Below, piece after piece: positions 1 to 5,965 of a stretch of DNA of 12,803 nucleotides. Position 1 is the stretch's first letter, and every line of letters starts with the position of its first letter. The DNA is taken from contig DATBFX010000201.1 of NCBI GenBank assembly GCA_036558305.1, positions 1 to 12,803 on the forward strand, given 5' to 3'. The notes under the pieces were generated by a model. That model saw only the letters and a program-made list of their open reading frames with translations. It made no database searches and was not told the DNA's origin. This DNA comes from DATBFX01 sp036558305. GTDB lineage: Bacteria; Chloroflexota; Chloroflexia; Thermomicrobiales; UBA6265. A program made the translations under genes and the position numbers.

Positions 1-62
1 GGCGGCGGGAGCAGCGGACGCAACCGCTCCCACTGCGCGTCCGTCAATGCATGTCGCTTCAT
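1..62 (-). CDS. IS5-family transposase, N-terminal fragment (partial at window edge)
   Basis: Reading the minus strand from the ATG at 62 gives MKRHALTDAQWERLRPLLPP, which then runs off the window. The pattern LTDxQWxRLxPLLPP is the hallmark N-terminus of IS5-type DDE transposases, in the helical DUF4096 region that precedes the catalytic domain. These enzymes cut and rejoin the ends of their element. Only 20 residues are visible, so it cannot be judged whether the gene is intact. The start is followed by the typical KRH and no nearer alternative exists. No clear ribosome binding site is visible. Confidence 0.8.
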   Translation of the reverse strand, partial: MKRHALTDAQWERLRPLLPP

Positions 63-96
63 GCACCACAGCCTACCACATTTTGCAGACAGACCC
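1..96 (-). mobile_element. End of an IS5-type insertion sequence, cut by the window edge
   Basis: The minus strand from base 62 to the left edge encodes the N-terminus of an IS5-type transposase. Upstream of that start, minus-strand bases 96-80 read GGGTCTGTCTGCAAAAT, which resembles the terminal inverted repeats of the IS427-like branch of IS5. This would place the outer end of the element near base 96, followed by a possible TA-containing target site (CTAG at 96-99). The end position and the repeat are inferred, because the other end of the element lies outside the window. Confidence 0.6.
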
Positions 97-140
97 TAGC
101 CGGGCGCCCCACGCCAACTTCCGACCGCGCCCGAGATCGA

Positions 141-413
141 CTACATCGGCGCAGAGGCCGCCATCTCGTCCTGGACCGTCGGCGGCGGGCTGGACAGCCA
201 CTCCTTCATCGCCTGATCGCCGGGACGATCGACGTGGACGTGGTCGTCGACCCTGGTCACCCAGTCCATCGGAATCCAGTGGTGCTGACCGTCGGGGCTG
301 CCGTTCTTCGTGAGCTTGATGTAGTTGCCGTCGACGTGGTCGACGGTGGCGAACTGCTTGTTATTCGAGCAAACGACCGGCATGTGTTCGCGAATCTGTT
401 GGGCTTTGTCCAT
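141..413 (-). CDS. DUF2171 domain protein, 90 aa
   Basis: This small soluble protein matches the DUF2171 pattern: an N-terminal MDKAQQIREHMPV, a central VDHVDGNYIKLTKN, then HHWIPMDWV and DHVHVDRPGDQAMKEW. DUF2171 proteins are short beta-rich proteins related in fold to PRC-barrels, and their function is unknown. The frame is open upstream to 545. The ATG at 413 is chosen because AAAGGAGG lies seven bases before it and because family homology begins at MDKAQQ. The residues upstream belong to the remains of a broken gene in the same strand. The cysteine and asparagines in VVCSNNKQF replace the more usual GSDG-type turn, a small departure from the family as I remember it. No membrane segment or signal peptide is seen. 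Confidence 0.85.
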   Translation of the reverse strand: MDKAQQIREHMPVVCSNNKQFATVDHVDGNYIKLTKNGSPDGQHHWIPMDWVTRVDDHVHVDRPGDQAMKEWLSSPPPTVQDEMAASAPM

Positions 414-539
414 CCGATGCCCTCCTTTCGGTGTTCCGCCGGAAGTTCCGGCTCCCTCGAGGTGGAGCACGCTACGTGCCACGAGAACGGTCGGGCGCCC
501 CGGTGGCAGAGGCTCATCCCGCCCATGGACTGTCGCCCC

Positions 540-783
540 GACCAACAGCGGATCGTCGCCGCGGCCGGGCCGAGACGCTGCTGGACGATGCGGTAGTCGG
601 TCCGCGGACGTCGGCGGCCTCGTCGTAGCCGCCTCCGGAGATCACTTCCAGGAGCGCCACGACGTCCGGTCGGAGTTCGCGAAACCCGTCGATCAGCACC
701 GACCGGCGAGCCTCTCACGGTTCGTGCCGACCCCACAGGTTGAGCGTGGCGACGCGCAGGTCGCCCGGTTTTCGGCCGGTCAT
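540..783 (-). pseudogene. Decayed 5' part of an endonuclease/exonuclease/phosphatase-family gene
   Basis: From the ATG at 783 the minus strand reads MTGRKPGDLRVATLNLWG then RHEP, then TGA (715-717), then resumes in the same frame with LIDGFRELRPDVVALLEVI and GGGYDEAADV. This is the classic start of an EEP-superfamily phosphodiesterase: LRVATxNxWG, then RPDVVALxEV with the metal-binding Glu, then GGYDxAADxLG. Homology then shifts frame near 601-615 (DYRIVQQRLG) and probably again near 555-565, where it fades. Nearly all of the catalytic domain, including the DxN and SDH motifs, is missing. One nonsense codon and two shifts make decay more likely than a single sequencing error. The 3' limit is approximate. 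Confidence 0.75.
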
Positions 784-944
784 GACCGGCGACCTTTCAC
801 GGCGATCGATGCGACAATGGTCGAATTGCGGTTCAGGCGCGTGTCTTGCGACGAGACGCCGGCAACTGGTCCGGATGTTGCAGCGGACGATGCCGGACGA
901 TGGGCGCGATGGCAAGACGGCAAGAGGCGAGAGGAGCCAAGACC

Positions 945-1169
945 ATGACCGATGTCAGTCCGAAAGTCAACAGTCCCGATCGCCCCCGCGGGTTGTCGCC
1001 CGAAGCTGCCGACGAACTCCTCGGCGCCGCGTCGGCGCTCAAGCAGGCGATGGACGAGCTGACGCACGAGATCGTCACCGGCACCGCCATCGGCCGTGCC
1101 GGCGCCCGCGACCGGTTCGAAATCGCGCTGGCCGACTTCGCCTCGCTGCTCGACCGCACGAGGGAATAG
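945..1169 (+). CDS. Small hypothetical protein, 74 aa
   Basis: I do not recognise a family. The predicted product is short, hydrophilic and largely helical (SPEAADELLGAASALKQAM followed by FEIALADFASLLDR), with no membrane segment, cysteine or signal peptide. The ATG at 945 is preceded by GAGAGGAG about eight bases upstream, a good ribosome binding site, which is why I prefer it to starts further upstream. The main competitor is a minus-strand frame covering 833-1255, which has no recognisable domain and an arginine- and serine-rich composition typical of an antisense shadow. The gene stands alone on the plus strand and converges on the His-rich gene ending at 1264. Confidence 0.5.
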   Translation: MTDVSPKVNSPDRPRGLSPEAADELLGAASALKQAMDELTHEIVTGTAIGRAGARDRFEIALADFASLLDRTRE

Positions 1170-1263
1170 GGCACTCCTCGCGCCGGCGCGGGGCCGGCCA
1201 GGAGCCGGTCCCGCGCGTGTCGAATCCCTTTTGGGATCCTCCAAACTCGGGCCACCGCGCCTC

Positions 1264-1533
1264 CTACGCCGGCGACTCCGTTGGCGCGGCGTGGTCGTGG
1301 ATGTGGGCCTCCTTCGCGTGGTGCGCCTCCTCGTCGGCACGGCTGAAGTCGTGGCTGTGGGTCATTTCACTGTGGTTGTGGGCATGCGTGTGCCAGTAGG
1401 CGCGGTGCTCGAAGTCGTCGCCGGAACCGCCCAGATGGTGGTGCGACACGTGCCAGTGGTCGTGGCCGTGGGTCACGGCCGGATGGGTATGCTCCGGTTC
1501 TTGTCCTTGACCATCGGTGTGCTGCGTGACCAT
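1264..1533 (-). CDS. Histidine-rich small protein, 89 aa, probable metal binder
   Basis: 22 of the 89 residues are histidine. They cluster as THGHDHWHVSHHH near the N-terminus, WHTHAHNHSEMTHSHD in the middle and HHAKEAHIHDH near the end. Interleaved Asp and Glu suggest divalent-metal binding, for example Zn, Ni, Cu or Co, but no metal can be assigned from sequence. There is no signal peptide or membrane segment, so a cytoplasmic store or buffer is the simplest inference. From memory, similar proteins with the WHTHxHNHSEMTHSHD core occur as hypothetical proteins in Chloroflexota and Actinobacteria. The start at 1533 follows GGAGGAGG by five bases. The gene lies 45 bases downstream of the 86-residue helical gene and is the last gene of the Hsp20 cluster. 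Confidence 0.85.
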   Translation of the reverse strand: MVTQHTDGQGQEPEHTHPAVTHGHDHWHVSHHHLGGSGDDFEHRAYWHTHAHNHSEMTHSHDFSRADEEAHHAKEAHIHDHAAPTESPA

Positions 1534-1578
1534 CCAAACCTCCTCCTGCTCGCGCGATTCGACCGGTGAACGCCACGC

Positions 1579-1839
1579 TCAGCGCCGTTGCACGCGCTGG
1601 AGCCGGTTGCAGACGAACTCCCGCAACTCCTCGACGTCCTGCTGGTCGCGGTGTTCGATCTTGTCGAGGAACGCACGGACCTCGTTGTCGCCCGCGGCGT
1701 CGGCATCCGCCTTGTACTCCTCCAGCGCGGCGATACCCTGCAGCTTGTTGGTGAGCACGACCATCAAATCGTAGGCGACGTTGGAAACCCCGGTGACGCG
1801 CTCCGTCTGCCGTTTCGCCTGTTCGAGTGTTGCATTCAT
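1579..1839 (-). CDS. Small helical hypothetical protein, 86 aa
   Basis: The protein reads as two or three amphipathic helices: an N-terminal MNATLEQAKRQTERVTGV segment, then VAYDLMVVLTNKLQGIAALEEYKAD, then EVRAFLDKIEHRDQQDVEEL. It has no membrane span. The helix-turn-helix arrangement with E-Y and E-x-x-H-R-D patterns is faintly reminiscent of a short ferritin-like or four-helix-bundle half, but this is only an impression and no metal site is proven. The ATG at 1839 is supported by AGAAGGAG about seven bases upstream. The frame is open much further upstream, but that part is antisense-like and lacks homology. It lies 43 bases after the hydrolase stop and 45 bases before the His-rich gene, so it is probably cotranscribed with both. 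Confidence 0.8.
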   Translation of the reverse strand: MNATLEQAKRQTERVTGVSNVAYDLMVVLTNKLQGIAALEEYKADADAAGDNEVRAFLDKIEHRDQQDVEELREFVCNRLQRVQRR

Positions 1840-1882
1840 CGCTCTTCTCCTTCTGTCGCGTGCGCTGCACGATCGCCGCTCC

Positions 1883-2764
1883 TCAACCTGCGGTCTCGTC
1901 GACCACGTCGTGATCTGGACCGGAGGGGCCCAGCCAACCGGCGCCGTGGGGCGGACGGGTCCCTTCCAGATCGGCACCCACGACGTCGGCCGGCTCACCG
2001 ACCCGGTCCACGTGCCGGCGGCTCCCGCGGCCCTCAACCGGATCGCGCTCGGCCTCCGGCGACCGGTTTTCGCCCCCGGTGTCCCGCGTGGTGTCGAGGT
2101 GACGCCGGAACCACCCCCGCGCCAGCTTCGCGACCTCCTCCAGCGTTCCCGGCTCCTCGAAGAGGTGGGAGGCACCGGGCACGATCGCCAGTTCTTTGGC
2201 GGCGCCGAGTTCGTCGAAGGCCGCGCGGTTCAGCTTGATCACGTCCGTGTCATCGCCGCCGACGATGAGCAGCGTCGGCGCGTGGACGGCGCGCAGCACC
2301 CGCTCTCCGGCGAGGTCGGGGCGACCGCCGCGCGAGACGACCGCGCCGACCGCCTCCGGCCGCGCCGCCGCCGCGACGAGGGCGGCGGCGGCCCCGGTGC
2401 TCGCGCCGAAGAGTCCGATGGGCAGGTGACGGGTCACCGGACGCGCGGTTAACCAATCGACCGCACCGATCAAGCGTTCGCCGAGCAGACCGATGTCGAA
2501 GCGCAGGTGTCGGGTCCGCAGGTCGATCGCCTCCTCTTCGGGGGTCAGCAGATCGATCAAAAGCGTTGCCAGCCCACCGGCGTGCAACTCGCGGGCGACG
2601 AACCGGTTGCGCGGACTGTGCCGGCTGCTGCCGCTTCCGTGCGCGAACAGCACCGCGCCGCGCGCCCGGGGCGGGATGACGAGGTCGCCATTCAGGATGG
2701 CCTTGCCGACCACGACCGAGACCGCGAACGACCCACCCGCCGTGTTTGCAGTCGCGTCCATCAT
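1883..2764 (-). CDS. Dienelactone-hydrolase-like alpha/beta hydrolase
   Basis: A soluble alpha/beta hydrolase of about 220 residues plus an extra tail. The oxyanion strand is followed by LFAHGSGSSRHSPRN (39-53). The nucleophile elbow is GASTG with Ser122. An acidic residue lies in VGGDDTDV (Asp171 or Asp172) and the histidine in GASHLFEE is His200, so the triad looks complete. This subgroup is often linked or fused to phosphoribosyltransferases, and here it follows a PRTase-containing gene by 27 bases. The substrate is unknown. Two consecutive ATGs (2764 and 2761) follow GAGGAGGAG; the second has the better spacing. Residues from about 224 to 293 are hydrophilic, rich in Arg, Gly and Pro, and match nothing I know, which suggests stop-codon loss or a frameshift that extended the protein. 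Confidence 0.88.
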   Translation of the reverse strand: MMDATANTAGGSFAVSVVVGKAILNGDLVIPPRARGAVLFAHGSGSSRHSPRNRFVARELHAGGLATLLIDLLTPEEEAIDLRTRHLRFDIGLLGERLIGAVDWLTARPVTRHLPIGLFGASTGAAAALVAAAARPEAVGAVVSRGGRPDLAGERVLRAVHAPTLLIVGGDDTDVIKLNRAAFDELGAAKELAIVPGASHLFEEPGTLEEVAKLARGWFRRHLDTTRDTGGENRSPEAERDPVEGRGSRRHVDRVGEPADVVGADLEGTRPPHGAGWLGPSGPDHDVVDETAG

Positions 2765-2791
2765 CTCCTCCTCGGACCGGCCTTGCCCGCG

Positions 2792-4813
2792 CTAGACGGC
2801 GAACGGGAAGGTCTCCGGCGCCTCGCCGCGTTCCCACTCGGCGGTTCGCTCCAGCGGCTCGAGCGCGCGCGTCTCGTCGACGTGGATCATCGCGTCGAAC
2901 TGTTTGGGAAGGCGGGCATGGATATAGTGGCTCAGCCGCTCCGTCTCCGGCCGGTAGATGACGCCGATCGCGCGTTGCAGGCAGGGACCACCCAACAGGT
3001 CATCGGCTGCCTCGTCCGAACGCAGGTCGAAGAAGAACGACGGGATCGCGGCCTCGTGGAAGAGGAGTTCGTAGCTGTCGGGCAGACCCGGCCGCACCCG
3101 CTTTCGTTCCGCCGGGGCGCCCCAATCGGACGCTGCCGTCACCGTCCCCTGGTGGGTGCTGAACCCGATCAGGCGGGCATCGTCGCCGAAGCGTTCACGC
3201 GCGAGTTGACCGAGGTTGAGTTCGCCCCCTTCGCCCATGGCGGTGGCGCGGGCATCGCCCAGGTGCGAGTTGTGCGCCCAGACCACGATCTTACTCTGCC
3301 CGGCGCCGACCCGGCGGTCGAGATGCGCGGCGAGCGCCTCCAGGGTCTCGGCCATGTGCCGATCGCGCAGGTTCCACGACGAGACTCGGCCGCGGAACAT
3401 CGACCGGTAGTAGCGCTCGGCATTGCGGGCGAGGCGGGCGTTTTGCTCGGCGTCGAAGAACCCGTCTTCGGCGACGCGCCCATCACGCCGGGCCAACTCG
3501 GCGGCACGGCGCTGCAACTCGACCAACTGCTGGACGACCTCGTCCTCGCACGACTCGGCAGCGCCGAGACCGGTCGCGTAGCCGTACGACTGCGCGTCGT
3601 CGCCGAAGTGGTCGAAGCAGGCATAGCGGACCCGTGCTCGCCGCGCCGCCTCGGGATCGACCCCCTCCAGGTAGTCCAGCACCGCCTCGATCGACGAGTT
3701 CAGGCTGTAGAGATCGAGACCGTAAAACCCGGCCCGGGTCTCCTCTCGCCGTTGCGCCCGGTTGGCCGAGCGCAACCAATCCACAAAGTCGAGAACGACC
3801 GTGTTGCGCCACATCCATTGCGGGAAGCGTTTGAAACCGGAGAGCGCCCCGTCGGCCGACGGGTCGTCGCTGCGGTCGCGTACGTAGCGGTTGACGCGGA
3901 AGGCATCCGGCCAGTCCGCCTCGGCGGCAACCGCGTGGAACCCGTGTTCGGCGATCAGCCGTCTGGTCAATTCGGCGCGGAACCGGTAGAACTCGTCGGT
4001 CCCGTGTGACGCCTCGCCGATCAGGACGAACCGCGCGTCGCCGACGACATCGAGCAGTTGCCCTGCCCCGTCCGCGTCGACACCGACCGGCCGTGCGAAC
4101 GCGCGCAACCTAGCCACGTGCTCTTGCGCTGGATCGGCCCGTGCGGAGTGGGCGGCAACGATGTCGTTCCGCTCCTCGGCCTGTGCCAAGATCTCACGCA
4201 CCTCTTCGTCGGTCGTCGGCGAGAAGTCCTCGTACCACAGACCAACGGCGTAGAAGAGGTCAGGGGTGAGTGCGCAGACCGACTCGTCGACGACATCCTG
4301 GAGCGACTCGCAGGTTGCCGCCGCGGCAACCGGGACAGCGGCGACAAGCCGGGCCGGTCCCATTTGCCGCAGGGCCTCGGCCGCGGCCCGCATCGTCGAG
4401 CCGGTCGCCAGACCGTCGTCGACGAGGATCACGGTGTGGCCCCGAACCGCTGGTGGTGGCCTTGTCCCCCGGTACAGCCGCTCGCGCCGGGCCAACTCCT
4501 TCCGTTCGACCGCCTCGACCGCCGCGATCGCCGCCTCGGGGACCCGCCAGCTCTCGATCACCTCATGATTCAGAACGCGGACACCCCCGGTCGCGATCGC
4601 CCCCAGCGCCAACTCTTCGTGGCCCGGCACCCCGAGCTTGCGCACGAGAAAGACGTCGAGCGGTGCCTTGAGCGCCTTCGCCACTTCGAACGCGACGGGC
4701 ACACCGCCACGCGGCAGACCGAGGACGATCACGTCCGGGCGGTTCGCATAGTCCTGCAATTGCTCCGCCAGGCGGCGGCCCGCGTCGCGGCGATCGCGAA
4801 AGGGAGTGTCCAT
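2792..4813 (-). CDS. Phosphoribosyltransferase-erythromycin esterase fusion protein, 673 aa
   Basis: Two domains are visible. Residues 1-215 form a type I phosphoribosyltransferase: LGLPRGGVPVAFEVAKAL (31-48) and the PRPP-binding loop VILVDDGLATGST (128-140). Residues about 255-650 form an erythromycin-esterase-like domain with VLIGEASHGTDEFY (263-276), AEADWPD (297-303), FYGLDLYS (363-370), WNLRDRHMAE (480-489) and VWAHNSHLGD (511-520). By family analogy His270 and the Glu and His residues of these motifs form the active site. Both domains look intact. The architecture and length match Rv2030c of M. tuberculosis, a DosR-regulon protein next to hspX, and here too the upstream gene is hsp20. 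The real substrate is unknown; the domain name does not imply macrolide resistance. No strong ribosome binding site precedes 4813, but homology begins at FRDRRDAGRRLA, which supports this start. Confidence 0.93.
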   Translation of the reverse strand: MDTPFRDRRDAGRRLAEQLQDYANRPDVIVLGLPRGGVPVAFEVAKALKAPLDVFLVRKLGVPGHEELALGAIATGGVRVLNHEVIESWRVPEAAIAAVEAVERKELARRERLYRGTRPPPAVRGHTVILVDDGLATGSTMRAAAEALRQMGPARLVAAVPVAAAATCESLQDVVDESVCALTPDLFYAVGLWYEDFSPTTDEEVREILAQAEERNDIVAAHSARADPAQEHVARLRAFARPVGVDADGAGQLLDVVGDARFVLIGEASHGTDEFYRFRAELTRRLIAEHGFHAVAAEADWPDAFRVNRYVRDRSDDPSADGALSGFKRFPQWMWRNTVVLDFVDWLRSANRAQRREETRAGFYGLDLYSLNSSIEAVLDYLEGVDPEAARRARVRYACFDHFGDDAQSYGYATGLGAAESCEDEVVQQLVELQRRAAELARRDGRVAEDGFFDAEQNARLARNAERYYRSMFRGRVSSWNLRDRHMAETLEALAAHLDRRVGAGQSKIVVWAHNSHLGDARATAMGEGGELNLGQLARERFGDDARLIGFSTHQGTVTAASDWGAPAERKRVRPGLPDSYELLFHEAAIPSFFFDLRSDEAADDLLGGPCLQRAIGVIYRPETERLSHYIHARLPKQFDAMIHVDETRALEPLERTAEWERGEAPETFPFAV

Positions 4814-4837
4814 AGCCGGCAGACGATCTACTCGGAT

Positions 4838-4870
4838 CGCCGGCCGGGAGGCGGGGTCCCCCGGCCGGCG
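4838..4870 (-). terminator. GC hairpin between hsp20 and the PRTase-esterase gene
   Basis: Arms CGCCGGCCGGG (4838-4848) and CCCGGCCGGCG (4860-4870) are a perfect 11-bp dyad around an 11-base loop. It begins 24 bases after the hsp20 stop and ends 25 bases before the next start. No T-run follows on the minus strand, so it is not a textbook intrinsic terminator. It could be a partial terminator or an mRNA 3'-end stabiliser that leaves more hsp20 message than downstream message. Confidence 0.55.
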
Positions 4871-4893
4871 GCGAGGTCAACGGCGGATTACGG

Positions 4894-5415
4894 TCACTGT
4901 TTCTGCGGCTGCTTCGATCCCCCGCTGCTCGACTCGATCGGCACGTCCTGGGGCCGTCCGGTCTGCTGGCTGCCGTGGACGGGGATGCGCCGCTCTTTCG
5001 CCTCCTCGGTCTTGGGCAGGGTGATCGTCAGGATACCGCCCTTGAACTCGGCGTTGGCCGCGTCGGCTATGACCGGGGAGGGGAGTCGGACCATCCGCTC
5101 GAACGACCCGAAGCGCTGCTCCCGGACCAGCCACCGTTGCCCCTCGCCGCCCTCCTGGCGCTCCTCGCGCCGCTCGCCGCGGATGCGGACGCTGTCGCCG
5201 AGCACCGTGATCTCGACGTCGTCGGGCGCGACACCCGGCACCGGCGCCGAGACGACGAAGTTGTCCCCCTCTTCGCGCACGTCGACCGCCAGCGAACCGG
5301 TCGCCGCCCCGCCGCTTTCGCCGCGCGGCCGGATGAAACTCTCCGACAGCAGGCGGTCCATCGCGTCCCGCAGACTGACCATCTCTCCCCAGGGATCCCA
5401 TCGCGTGATACTCAT
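4894..5415 (-). CDS. hsp20: Small heat shock protein, Hsp20/alpha-crystallin family, 173 aa
   Basis: An ATP-independent holdase chaperone that binds unfolding proteins in the cytoplasm. The N-terminal arm MSITRWDPWGEMVSLRDAMD is typical of bacterial Hsp20. The alpha-crystallin domain spans about 42-135, with VDVREEGDNFVVSAPVPG, REQRFGSFERMVRLP and the closing AEFKGGILTITLPK (122-135). The C-terminal tail is flexible, polar and rich in Ser and Gln, and it includes VPI (158-160), which may serve as the oligomerising I/V-x-I/V motif. The ATG at 5415 is chosen because GGAGG lies eight bases upstream and homology begins there; the frame is open further upstream. It is the first gene of the minus-strand cluster and diverges from the cold-shock gene. 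Confidence 0.95.
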   Translation of the reverse strand: MSITRWDPWGEMVSLRDAMDRLLSESFIRPRGESGGAATGSLAVDVREEGDNFVVSAPVPGVAPDDVEITVLGDSVRIRGERREERQEGGEGQRWLVREQRFGSFERMVRLPSPVIADAANAEFKGGILTITLPKTEEAKERRIPVHGSQQTGRPQDVPIESSSGGSKQPQKQ

Positions 5416-5606
5416 CGTCGGAACCTCCATGACACCTACTCCGGCCGCCCCGACCCACTTCGTCACGCGGCCGTTCTCAATCCCATCGGGCACGCACAAC
5501 CCATTCCACGGAAGCCCGTCACGACGCCTCGGGGAACGGTTCTTGCTGCCTCGTCGCCGACGTTCGCGGCGTGGCAGAGCGCCACAGCGCAGCGAAAGGA
5601 GCGCAG
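5416..5606. promoter_or_regulatory. Divergent promoter region between hsp20 and the cold-shock gene
   Basis: These 191 bases must hold promoters for both directions. I see no CIRCE element, no HAIR element and no palindrome matching the DosR-box consensus. A short dyad GAACGGTTC (5534-5542) and a GAGAACGG on the opposite strand near 5466-5473 share the GAACGG core, which is weak evidence for an operator. I cannot place -35 or -10 boxes with confidence in such GC-rich sequence. Confidence 0.4.
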
Positions 5607-5879
5607 ATGAGAGGCACCGTCGACCGCGTCGTTCCAGAGCGCGGTTTCGGCTTTCTGATCGGCCCGAACGGCGAGGAGTACTTCTTCCACCGGAGCGGGC
5701 TCACGGGCGTCGAATTCGCGGAACTCGGCCCCGGCGTCACCGTCGAGTTTCAGGCGGCCGAGGACCAGAGCGACGCACCGGACGAACACCTCCGCGCCGT
5801 CCAGATCCGCCTCGCCGACGACGCCCTCCCGGCCGTCGACAACGAACCGCTGCCGCCGGAGAAGATCGGCGGAGTATAG
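5607..5879 (+). CDS. Cold-shock-domain nucleic-acid-binding protein, 90 aa
   Basis: A single OB-fold cold-shock domain covers residues 1 to about 68. It begins MRGTVDRVVPERGFGFLIG, with the RNP1-like RGFGFL (12-17) and the RNP2-like YFFHRS (25-30), then VTVEFQAAE and LRAVQIRL. Such proteins bind single-stranded RNA or DNA and act as RNA chaperones. The Lys usual before GFGF is Arg here. The last 20 residues form a short acidic, proline-rich tail (DDALPAVDNEPLPPEK) not found in the classical 66-70-residue Csp proteins. The ATG at 5607 follows AAAGGAG by five bases. It diverges from hsp20 and its stop is two bases before a strong dyad at 5881. Confidence 0.9.
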   Translation: MRGTVDRVVPERGFGFLIGPNGEEYFFHRSGLTGVEFAELGPGVTVEFQAAEDQSDAPDEHLRAVQIRLADDALPAVDNEPLPPEKIGGV

Positions 5880-5880
5880 G

Positions 5881-5957
5881 GTTCGGGGTTCGGGGGTCGG
5901 GGGTCGGGGTTAGTGGGGGAATTTTGTTCCTCGAACCGCGAACCCCGAACCCCGAAC
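5881..5957. repeat. Heptamer-built inverted repeat, probable bidirectional terminator
   Basis: The left arm is two copies of GTTCGGG (5881-5894), followed by variant units GGTCGGG. The right arm CCCGAACCCCGAAC (5944-5957) is its perfect 14-bp complement, extended to 15 bp by G5895-C5943. The loop is about 48 bases. It fills the gap between two convergent genes, starting two bases after the cold-shock stop and ending eight bases before the YfhO stop. Position suggests termination from both sides; the repeated units suggest an interspersed element. Confidence 0.75.
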
Positions 5958-5965
5958 TGCAAAGT

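Noticed and set aside
1216..1245. tRNA-like GTCGAATCCC and TCCTCCA, suggesting a tRNA end or attachment site
   Set aside because: The T-arm stem does not pair and no anticodon or acceptor stem can be built upstream. The resemblance is limited to about ten bases.
2792..3990. Macrolide-resistance determinant suggested by the erythromycin-esterase domain
   Set aside because: The domain is fused to a PRTase and sits in a stress cluster, as in Rv2030c. It is far from the dedicated Ere resistance enzymes, and resistance is not implied.
2507..4009. 500-codon open frame on the plus strand
   Set aside because: Antisense to the esterase domain and hydrolase; no recognisable domain and no ribosome binding site.
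5533..5555. GGAAC...CGTC pair as an ECF sigma promoter for the cold-shock gene
   Set aside because: The spacing of 14 bases is shorter than the usual 16-17, and such short GC-rich motifs are frequent by chance here.
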